Source: an uncultured Oligella sp. (GTDB lineage: Bacteria; Pseudomonadota; Gammaproteobacteria; Burkholderiales; Burkholderiaceae_B). From it: 64,000 bases of DNA. Each line of letters begins with the position of its first letter. The stretch's first letter is position 1. A program made the position numbers and the translations under genes. Below are positions 38,805 through 46,031 of this stretch, piece after piece. The DNA lies in contig CANROD010000005.1 in NCBI GenBank assembly GCA_947632105.1, forward strand, positions 1-64,000, given 5' to 3'. Below the pieces are notes generated by a model. The model ran no database searches, was not told where the DNA came from, and was given only the letters and a program-made list of their open reading frames with translations.

Positions 38805-39695
38805 TTGGCGGCTGCACTTTATCAATCTTCCATCCAATCGCTGCCGCTAGTTGCGCGTGGCAAAGTGCGTGATATGTATGCGGTAGGTGATAAGCATTTT
38901 TTAATTGTGGCGACAGATCGGATATCAGCTTTCGATGTGGTTTTACCTGATCCTATTCCTGGTAAAGGTAAAGTTCTCACTGAGATGACTGACTTTTGGT
39001 TGCAAAAGTTAGCGCATGTTGTGCCACATCATAATTCAGATATGAAGCTTGAGGATGTGCTTTCTGGTGATGAATTAGCACAAGTGCAAGGACGTGCAGT
39101 CGTTGTTAAGCGTCTTAAACCAATTCTGGTTGAGGCCGTAGCGCGTGGTTATATTACTGGTTCGGCTTGGAAGGACTACCGCAGTAGCGGTGAGATATGT
39201 GGTGTCAAGCTACCTCGTGGTTTACAGCTTTCAGAAAAGCTTGTAGAGCCGATCTTTACACCTGCGACAAAGGCCGAGGTGGGTGGCCATGATGTTAACG
39301 TTAACTTTCAATATGTCAGTGATGAAATTGGCCATGAGTTGGCAGTTGAGATTCGTCGAGTAACCTTGACGCTTTATCAAGCTGCCGCCGAGTACGCAGA
39401 GAGCCGGGGAGTTGTGATTGCTGATACTAAGTTTGAGTTTGGGCTAGATCAAGAAGGTAAGTTGCATTTAATGGACGAGGTTATTACGCCTGATTCGTCA
39501 CGCTTTTGGCCAGTTAGTCGTATTCAGATGGGGATCAATCCACCATCATATGACAAGCAGTTCGTTCATGATTGGCTTGAAGAACAAGACTGGGATATGA
39601 CATCTCCAGCGCCGCGTTTGCCGCAAGAGGTTATTGAAAAAACTGCGGCTAAATACCGCCAAGCTTTAGAAATATTGACCGGTCAATCACTTTAG
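38805..39695 (+). CDS. purC: Phosphoribosylaminoimidazole-succinocarboxamide synthase
   Basis: This 296-residue SAICAR synthase has [40 protein letters not shown] over about 15-54, [17 protein letters not shown] and [15 protein letters not shown]. The length is that of the longer (yeast-like) PurC class found in Burkholderiales. The start is TTG at 38805 (MAAALYQSS), with AAGGA eight bases upstream; no ATG fits. It heads the purC-purE-purK-sua5 unit. Confidence 0.96.
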   Translation: MAAALYQSSIQSLPLVARGKVRDMYAVGDKHFLIVATDRISAFDVVLPDPIPGKGKVLTEMTDFWLQKLAHVVPHHNSDMKLEDVLSGDELAQVQGRAVVVKRLKPILVEAVARGYITGSAWKDYRSSGEICGVKLPRGLQLSEKLVEPIFTPATKAEVGGHDVNVNFQYVSDEIGHELAVEIRRVTLTLYQAAAEYAESRGVVIADTKFEFGLDQEGKLHLMDEVITPDSSRFWPVSRIQMGINPPSYDKQFVHDWLEEQDWDMTSPAPRLPQEVIEKTAAKYRQALEILTGQSL

Positions 39696-39716
39696 TTTTA
39701 AAAACAGGATATATGT

Positions 39717-40223
39717 ATGAGCTCTCAAAGAGAAGAGGTTAAGGTAGCCGTTATTATGGGGTCTTCCAGTGATTGGGAGGTGATGCGCAATGCTGTTGAG
39801 CTGTTAGAGTTTTTTGAGATCCCTCACGAAGCTAAGGTCATTTCTGCTCATCGCATGCCATTAGATATGGTTGCTTTTTGTGAGTCGGCTTATCAACGTG
39901 GAGTTCGCGCAATTATAGCGGGTGCTGGTGGTGCTGCTCACTTACCCGGTATGGTTGCTGCTCTTACAGAAGTTCCAGTGTTTGGAGTGCCTGTGCCATC
40001 ACGTTATTTACGCGGTGAGGATTCGCTACATTCTATTGTGCAAATGCCCAAAGGAATACCAGTAGCTACTTTTGCAATTGGTGAGGCAGGTGCAGCCAAT
40101 GCTGCCTTGCATGCGATTGCGACGTTGGCTATGACGGATGAGGCTTTGCGTGACAAGCTTAAGGCGTATCGCGCTAATCAAACTCAAAAAGCCCGTGCAA
40201 TGACCTTGCCGCCGGAGGTATAG
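39717..40223 (+). CDS. purE: N5-carboxyaminoimidazole ribonucleotide mutase
   Basis: This 168-residue class I PurE has [17 protein letters not shown] (about 10-26), VISAHRMP, the [11 protein letters not shown] loop and [28 protein letters not shown]. It moves the carboxylate from N5 to C4 of the imidazole ring. The class I form with a purK neighbour indicates the bacterial two-step route. purK begins two bases later. Confidence 0.97.
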   Translation: MSSQREEVKVAVIMGSSSDWEVMRNAVELLEFFEIPHEAKVISAHRMPLDMVAFCESAYQRGVRAIIAGAGGAAHLPGMVAALTEVPVFGVPVPSRYLRGEDSLHSIVQMPKGIPVATFAIGEAGAANAALHAIATLAMTDEALRDKLKAYRANQTQKARAMTLPPEV

Positions 40224-40224
40224 T

Positions 40225-41445
40225 ATGCAAGATAAACAACCGCCGGCATACACTGAAAAGATGCAACCAGGCGAGTATTTAGGCATGTTGGGTGACGGGC
40301 AGTTGGGTCGTATGTTCTGTCATGCAGCACAGGCGATGGGTTATAAGGTAGCTGTGTTGGGGCTTGATGTAGATGGTCCTGCAGCGCAGGTTGCAGAACA
40401 GCATATTACCGCAGATTATGCCGATGAGGCCGCTTTAGACAAAATGGCAGCTACGGTCAGAGCAGTAACTACTGAGTTTGAAAATGTGCCAGCGTTATCA
40501 TTAAAGCACTTGTCATACACTACGCGTACAGCACCAGCAGCAGCGTCTGTTGCGGTGGTGCAGGATCGCCTAGTTGAAAAGTCTTTTATTGATGCGCAGG
40601 GTGTTCCTGTAGCTGCTCATGCGGCAGTTCGTAGCCTTGATGACTTAGATGTGATTGACGGTGCACTTTTTCCTGGTATTTTAAAAGCGACGCGATTTGG
40701 TTATGATGGTAAGGGTCAGGCAATCGTCGATAGCCTTGAAGAGGCGAAGCAAGCTTTCAAGGATTTAGGTGAGGTTGAGTGTATTTTGGAGGCCAAATTA
40801 CCTTTGGCTTACGAGATTTCTGTGATTCTTGCGCGTAATCACCAAGAGGATATTGTTGTCTATCCAGTAGGCGTCAATAATCATATCAACGGTATTTTGT
40901 CTAGCACCACCGTCTATCCTGATTTGGTGCCTGATGACTTGGTACTTGAAGCACAAACGTATGCTAAAAAGCTGGCGGCGGGTTTAAATTATTTTGGTGT
41001 GATGTGTGTTGAGTTCTTTGTCTTAGATGAGTCTAAGTTGCAAAGTGATCAACCTCGACTCGTGGCTAATGAAATTGCGCCACGCCCACACAATAGTGGT
41101 CACTATACGATCAATGCAACAGCCTGTTCACAGTTTGAACAACAGGTTCGCGTTATGGCGGGTATGCCATTAGGCGACACTAGCCTGTTAGTCCCGACAA
41201 TTATGTTGAATATCTTGGGTGATAGTTGGTTTGTTGGTGGTGCTGAGGAAGCTGTAGAGCCTGATTGGGCCTCAGTCTTAGCGTTGCCTGGTGTTTCTCT
41301 ACACCTTTATGGTAAAGCAGAAGCGCGTAAAGCACGCAAGATGGGGCATGTCAATATCATTAACAGTGACATCGATGCACTTTATGCTACGGCACAACAA
41401 GTTAGTGATAGTTTGCATCTGGGTGCAAAGTTCAAAAGAGGGTAG
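40225..41445 (+). CDS. purK: N5-carboxyaminoimidazole ribonucleotide synthase
   Basis: This 406-residue ATP-grasp enzyme has LGMLGDGQLGRMFCHAAQAMGYKVAV (about 19-44, across the AIR-binding loop), TEFENVPA, LKATRFGYDGKGQ and NEIAPRPHNSGHYTINA. It makes N5-CAIR from AIR, ATP and bicarbonate. It is longer than E. coli PurK (355), with an N-terminal extension of about 17 residues. It is tightly coupled to purE. Confidence 0.97.
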   Translation: MQDKQPPAYTEKMQPGEYLGMLGDGQLGRMFCHAAQAMGYKVAVLGLDVDGPAAQVAEQHITADYADEAALDKMAATVRAVTTEFENVPALSLKHLSYTTRTAPAAASVAVVQDRLVEKSFIDAQGVPVAAHAAVRSLDDLDVIDGALFPGILKATRFGYDGKGQAIVDSLEEAKQAFKDLGEVECILEAKLPLAYEISVILARNHQEDIVVYPVGVNNHINGILSSTTVYPDLVPDDLVLEAQTYAKKLAAGLNYFGVMCVEFFVLDESKLQSDQPRLVANEIAPRPHNSGHYTINATACSQFEQQVRVMAGMPLGDTSLLVPTIMLNILGDSWFVGGAEEAVEPDWASVLALPGVSLHLYGKAEARKARKMGHVNIINSDIDALYATAQQVSDSLHLGAKFKRG

Positions 41446-41455
41446 TCGTACTTAG

Positions 41456-42493
41456 ATGCTTACTCAATCGATTAAGGCTGTCGCCGAGCGCTTAAATCAA
41501 GGTGAATTAGTTGCTTTTCCTACGGAAACAGTATTTGGTCTAGGTGCGGATGCAGAAAGTGTAGAGGCTATTGCTAAAATTTATCAAATTAAAGGCCGAC
41601 CTAGCAATCACCCTGTCATTGTGCACTTAGCGCCTGAGGCAGATCTGTCTTATTGGGTTCAGCATATTCCCTATGAGGCTGAGCTTCTGATTAAGGCATT
41701 TTGGCCTGGTCCGCTGACCTTAATTCTACAACGTGCCGAGCATATTCCTGCTGCGGTTAGTGGTGGTCAGACGACGGTTGGTGTGCGTTGCCCCTCACAT
41801 CCTACTGCCCAAGGGCTGTTGACTGAGTTTGCTAAGCAACGGCCTAATGGACAAGGCGGTTTAGCTGCTCCATCGGCTAATAAATTCGGTCAGGTTTCAC
41901 CAACGCAAAGTCAGCATGTTATCGCTGAGTTTTCTGCTGAGATAGAAGAAGGTCTGCTATGGGTGCTTGATGGTGGGGATGCAGAGGTTGGGATTGAGTC
42001 AACCATTGTTGATGTGTCTCGTATTGATGAGGGTGTACCTGCTACCTTATTGCGACCTGGGCATATCAGTCGTCAGCAGTTGGCGGAAGTGCTGGGGTAC
42101 GAGCCGCTTACTCAAGATAAAAATGCACCACGGGTATCTGGTAGTTTAAAAGCCCATTATGCGCCTAAGACATTATTGCAATGGTTGCCACGTGATGAGC
42201 AGGCTATTCTTCAGTTAATAGAAAAGCTACAAACCCCTGATGCCAGCAATTCGGCACAAAAATGGGCAGTGCTAGTTTTTGAGCCCGAGAATTTTCCTAA
42301 ATCTAAACAGATAGATTATATTCAAATGCCTACCGATGCGACGGTATATGCGAAGAGCCTGTATCGTCTACTGCGTGAGTTAGATCAACAGAACTATACT
42401 CGCATTGCGGTACAGGCCTTGCCCGAGGATGATAGCTGGGAGGCGGTTAATGACCGTTTGCAACGAGCTGCCGCTGCTTTTGAGAGCGTATAA
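41456..42493 (+). CDS. sua5: Threonylcarbamoyl-AMP synthase, Sua5 type
   Basis: This 345-residue protein has an N-terminal YrdC domain (GELVAFPTETVFGLGADA, IYQIKGRPSNHPVIVH, WPGPLTLIL, VGVRCPSHPTA) followed by a C-terminal Sua5 domain after the linker PRVSGSLKAHYAPKTLL. It makes threonylcarbamoyl-AMP for t6A37 of ANN-decoding tRNAs. The presence of the Sua5 domain separates it from short TsaC (190 aa). It is the last gene of the pur cluster and meets the convergent SLC13 gene one base after its stop. Confidence 0.94.
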   Translation: MLTQSIKAVAERLNQGELVAFPTETVFGLGADAESVEAIAKIYQIKGRPSNHPVIVHLAPEADLSYWVQHIPYEAELLIKAFWPGPLTLILQRAEHIPAAVSGGQTTVGVRCPSHPTAQGLLTEFAKQRPNGQGGLAAPSANKFGQVSPTQSQHVIAEFSAEIEEGLLWVLDGGDAEVGIESTIVDVSRIDEGVPATLLRPGHISRQQLAEVLGYEPLTQDKNAPRVSGSLKAHYAPKTLLQWLPRDEQAILQLIEKLQTPDASNSAQKWAVLVFEPENFPKSKQIDYIQMPTDATVYAKSLYRLLRELDQQNYTRIAVQALPEDDSWEAVNDRLQRAAAAFESV

Positions 42494-42494
42494 G

Positions 42495-44273
42495 CTACGA
42501 GGGGTAAAAAGGCCAGAACATAGGAATAAATATTACTCCTAAAACCCAGAAAATGAGGTTTAAGGGCATACCCACTTTAATAAAATCAGTAAATTTATAA
42601 CCGCCAACTGCATAGACCATGGTATTAGTCTGGTAGCCAATAGGGGTAATAAAACTGGTTGCCGCAGAGAAAGTAACGGCGATTAAAAAGGGTGTAGGAT
42701 CGGCGTCAAGTAGTTGTGCAGTAGAAATTGCTAAGGGTGTCAGTAACACCGCTGCGGCCGAGTTACTCATCATTTCGCCAAGAAGCAGAGCCATTAAGTA
42801 TAAGATAGCTAAGATGACGTGAGGACCAAATTGCTCAAAATAAGCTAAGGAGTTACTGATAATATATTCGGCAGCCCCAGTTTGGCTCATAGCGACACCC
42901 AGGGGGATCAGACCAGCCATTAGAACAATAATTGACCAATCGACCCGCTCATATACTTCATTTGCTTTGATACAACCTATCAGTGTTAATAAAAGGGCCC
43001 CAACTAAAGCGCTAATGGCAATTGGGATCAATCCTATTGCTGCTACCACAACGACACCTGCCATGATTGCTAATGCGGCAGGAGCCTTCCATTTTTTATT
43101 ATCAATAGGCGGATGGTTTTCTGAAAGTATTATGATACTTTTATCACGTCGCAATGCGGCTAAATCATTTTCAGGGATCGCAAGCATGATAATATCACCG
43201 ATTTTTAGTCTAACCTGATCAAGCTTGTTACGAATTATGGTGCCCCGTCGCTGTATGCCCATCAGTAATGTATTGTGATTCCATGTGCGATTAAAGAGTA
43301 CTAGACGCCTGCCTGCAGCACGCGAGTTGGGCGCAATCATCACTTCTGCCATCACCCATTTGACATCTTCTGGGACCTGCTTGCCGTATTGGAGACGATG
43401 GTTAATCTTTAACTTTTTGTCCTCAGTGAGCTGCTGTATATCAGACCATCGGCCTCGAATTAATAAAATATCACCTTCAAGTAATTGGGCTGCACGGGGT
43501 GAGCTGATTATTTCCTGACCGCGACGGGCTTCGATTAAATATACACGGTAGTCTTTAATAATTTCTTCATCAGCAAAGGTGCTCTCGATTAGTGGTGAGT
43601 TTTCACAAATATACAGTTCAGTGACATAATGGCCAAATTCGTATAAGTTGTCGAGATCATCGCTTTGTACATCAGGCAGGATGCGTCGACCGATGGTAAG
43701 TAAGTAGGCACAACCAACCACAAAGCAGATTAAACCCAGTGGTAGAAACTCAAACATGCTAAAACCACGATAGCCTAGATCCTTAGCGACTGAGTTAACG
43801 ATTAAGTTAGTGGAAGTACCGATAAGGGTCATTACCCCAGCCATTTGTGAGACATAAGAAAGAGGGATTAGGGTTTTGGAGGGTGAGAGGCCAACCTTTA
43901 AACTAGCACTGATAACAACCGGAATAAGAACTGCGACAACAGCTGTATTGTTAACAAAGGGCGATATTACACCTAATACCCCAAATAAGGTTAGATAAAA
44001 AGTCAGTGGTGATTTGAGCCGACCAAATAGCTTGCTGATAATACCCAGAGCGCCACTATTTTCAATGGCGGCGGCAAGGACAAACATAGAGGCAATGGTG
44101 ATGGTTGCTTCATTACTAAAGCCACTCAGCGCTTGGCTGGGTGAAACGAGATCTAATATTACTAAACTGGCTAATACCAACATGCCTACGCCATCGTAAC
44201 GCAATTTTTCGGTAATAAATAATACCATTGCGATAACGGTAATTAGTAAAACGAGAAAAATCTCTGTGGTCAT
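42495..44273 (-). CDS. SLC13-family permease with two central RCK_C (TrkA-C) domains
   Basis: This 592-residue membrane protein has N- and C-terminal transporter halves with SNT-type motifs (SPFVNNTAVVAVLIPVVI and TLIGTSTNLIVNSVAKDLGY; late SNSAAAVLLTPLAI and ITPIGYQTNTMVYAVGGY). Between them, at about 205-370, lie two soluble RCK_C domains (VTELYICENSPL, LLEGDILLIRG; RRGTIIRNKLDQVRLKIGDIIML). Such proteins carry dicarboxylates, sulfate or other anions, with the RCK parts likely sensing a ligand. The substrate is unknown. A stem-loop and a microprotein gene lie upstream on the same strand. Confidence 0.88.
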   Translation of the reverse strand: MTTEIFLVLLITVIAMVLFITEKLRYDGVGMLVLASLVILDLVSPSQALSGFSNEATITIASMFVLAAAIENSGALGIISKLFGRLKSPLTFYLTLFGVLGVISPFVNNTAVVAVLIPVVISASLKVGLSPSKTLIPLSYVSQMAGVMTLIGTSTNLIVNSVAKDLGYRGFSMFEFLPLGLICFVVGCAYLLTIGRRILPDVQSDDLDNLYEFGHYVTELYICENSPLIESTFADEEIIKDYRVYLIEARRGQEIISSPRAAQLLEGDILLIRGRWSDIQQLTEDKKLKINHRLQYGKQVPEDVKWVMAEVMIAPNSRAAGRRLVLFNRTWNHNTLLMGIQRRGTIIRNKLDQVRLKIGDIIMLAIPENDLAALRRDKSIIILSENHPPIDNKKWKAPAALAIMAGVVVVAAIGLIPIAISALVGALLLTLIGCIKANEVYERVDWSIIVLMAGLIPLGVAMSQTGAAEYIISNSLAYFEQFGPHVILAILYLMALLLGEMMSNSAAAVLLTPLAISTAQLLDADPTPFLIAVTFSAATSFITPIGYQTNTMVYAVGGYKFTDFIKVGMPLNLIFWVLGVIFIPMFWPFYPS

Positions 44274-44320
44274 AAACTGCTCACTAAGGTATCTTGAAAA
44301 CCAATTAATAGTGTGACTAA

Positions 44321-44361
44321 AAACGCCACCAATTTCAATACGTGGAAAACTGGTGGCGTTT
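44321..44361 (-). terminator. Stem-loop between the microprotein gene and the SLC13 gene
   Basis: An 11-bp stem AAACGCCACCA (44321-44331) / TGGTGGCGTTT (44351-44361) has a 19-nt loop. On the minus strand it follows the 24-residue gene and is succeeded by TTTAGTCAC, so it may end that transcript or attenuate the permease gene. Confidence 0.6.
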
Positions 44362-44403
44362 AATTAAAAGTCGTGTTATAAGCTGAAAATATTTTGCAAA
44401 TAA

Positions 44404-44478
44404 CTAAAAGATAAAAAGATAGAGCAAAATAATGACAAAGATGGGTACGCCCATCAACCAAAGAATAATACCTTTCAT
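44404..44478 (-). CDS. 24-residue membrane microprotein
   Basis: ATG at 44478 with an upstream AAAGAGGAA encodes MKGIILWLMGVPIFVIILLY plus LFIF, a single hydrophobic helix with a Lys near the start and a Gly-Val-Pro kink. Very short proteins of the MKxIIxWLxGVPxxxIxLLY type recur in proteobacterial genomes as unnamed proteins; that is recollection, not a search. The ribosome site, the codon-perfect hydrophobic helix and the following terminator make it a likely real gene. It sits 131 bp upstream of the SLC13 permease, so it could be a small partner of that transporter. Function unknown. Confidence 0.65.
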   Translation of the reverse strand: MKGIILWLMGVPIFVIILLYLFIF

Positions 44479-44702
44479 GACATTTCCTCTTTGAGTAGTA
44501 CCAACGATCTAATAGTAGCAAGATATTTCTTGGTATAAAACTACATTTGGTAAGTAGTTTGTAGAGAATTTTACAGGTGGGGGGTAAGAAGGTAATCCTC
44601 AATGGGAGTACAAACGAGGAAGATTAATTCCTTTTCTGATGCAATAGATAGCCTTTATTTTAATCCAAGAGGCCACTTATACGGTCGTAGAACGCAGTCA
44701 GA

Positions 44703-46031
44703 TCATCTGCCCTGTATAAAGGAAACTTCAGGCTCTGCATCTAATGATGAGAATCTCAGGCTTTGTAAGGGCAAAGGGGGGGCGTTTGTGAATAGGAGGT
44801 TTCCTGTGTCAAGGTCAAAAGGTAGAGCCCATAATCGTAAGTCGTTATCAAACCTAAAGACTGGAAGAGGTTTAAAAAAATTGGTATGTCGTGGATAAAT
44901 CAGAGCTAGTTCACCTCTTCCATGCATATATTTTTTCCCGTATGCAAACATCTGATAAAAGTCGCTTTGACTAATTTGGTAGTTCTTAGATCTTTCGTTT
45001 TGATTGAGTCGTTTCCATTTTGTATCGAGGACCCATCGCTGGGTGCCGTATTCAATTAGTAAATCTGGGCGTAACTGGAATATTGTGCCTCCCTCATGTA
45101 AGCACAAAAATTGGCTAGAAGCTTGCGTAGTCAATTTGGCTTTTGAGGACAGTGTGTTTTTTAGAGATGCTGCTACATAACGTTCAAATAATCTTTCCAT
45201 TGGGAATAGCATGCTAAGGCCATGCCATTGCCCTACAAGTGATAAGGGCATTTGTTGATAGAGGATAAGCTGGCACCAGGGAAGAATGGATTGATAGTGA
45301 GCCAACAAGCGATCTTTAGTCCAATGCTTGAAGTCAGCATTAATATCGGTGCTCAAGGGGATTTCATGAAGCATTATCCGGAGGTTTTGGGCTAAACGCC
45401 AATTGTTTGTAAGCTGAGAATTTTTAGTTACAATTTCAAGAGCAGTCTTTAATAAACGGTTTTCTGGTCTGTCAGGAATGAGAATGTCATGTTCTATCTG
45501 AAAAATGTGTTGACGTCCTGCTGGTTGTCGTATTTGTCGGACAAGGTCGAGACGGCCGCGTAAATAACGCTCTTGTGCTTCAATACGCACATAATCCGAA
45601 CGAATGCCAAGTTTAATCAGGTGTTCAAGCGCTGTAAGGAAACGCTCAATGATCCACTCGTGAAGTGGTGCATTGAATAAGGACAGAGAGGCTTCTTTTA
45701 CAATGCGTGGAGGTAGATCTAGTGATGTAGCTATCATCTTTTGGAGAAGCTTTCTACTAGATTGTAGAATATCGCCATCATCTACATGCTTCGGTAAAAT
45801 TTCTAATTTAGTTCCACATGGTGTTTCGATAACACCTACATAATTATCAAGGCGTAGCCATTTTCGGCCCTCGATTTGTAGCAGTGCTGCCCCAGCTTGG
45901 CTAAACGTGGAGCTTAGGTTACAGAGCCAGTCAAAAGCCGAAGTTGGTATTTGTGCATGATCTAGCGATGGTTTACTTACATGCTCTGTCGTTAATCGTG
46001 CATATTCTCGCACCGAGATTACGCATGTCAC
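44703..46031 (-). CDS. mcrC: McrC-type restriction endonuclease subunit
   Basis: This 442-residue protein is the nuclease subunit of an McrBC-type modification-dependent restriction system. The N-terminal half carries the McrC domain (WLRLDNYVGVIETPCGTKLEILPKH at about 58-82, ERYLRGRLDLVRQIRQP). The C-terminal nuclease has the PD-(D/E)xK set: RPDLLIEY (Asp323), DTKWK (Asp336, Lys338) and the Q-motif QMFAYGKKY (Gln360). The start is GTG at 46031, overlapping the McrB stop by four bases (GTGA). All catalytic residues look intact. It is the last gene before the core genome on the left side of the island. Confidence 0.92.
   Translation of the reverse strand: MTCVISVREYARLTTEHVSKPSLDHAQIPTSAFDWLCNLSSTFSQAGAALLQIEGRKWLRLDNYVGVIETPCGTKLEILPKHVDDGDILQSSRKLLQKMIATSLDLPPRIVKEASLSLFNAPLHEWIIERFLTALEHLIKLGIRSDYVRIEAQERYLRGRLDLVRQIRQPAGRQHIFQIEHDILIPDRPENRLLKTALEIVTKNSQLTNNWRLAQNLRIMLHEIPLSTDINADFKHWTKDRLLAHYQSILPWCQLILYQQMPLSLVGQWHGLSMLFPMERLFERYVAASLKNTLSSKAKLTTQASSQFLCLHEGGTIFQLRPDLLIEYGTQRWVLDTKWKRLNQNERSKNYQISQSDFYQMFAYGKKYMHGRGELALIYPRHTNFFKPLPVFRFDNDLRLWALPFDLDTGNLLFTNAPPLPLQSLRFSSLDAEPEVSFIQGR

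Noticed and set aside
44602..44898. 98-codon plus-strand frame opposite the mcrC 3' end
   Set aside because: About two thirds is antisense to mcrC and the remainder shows no domain or ribosome site.
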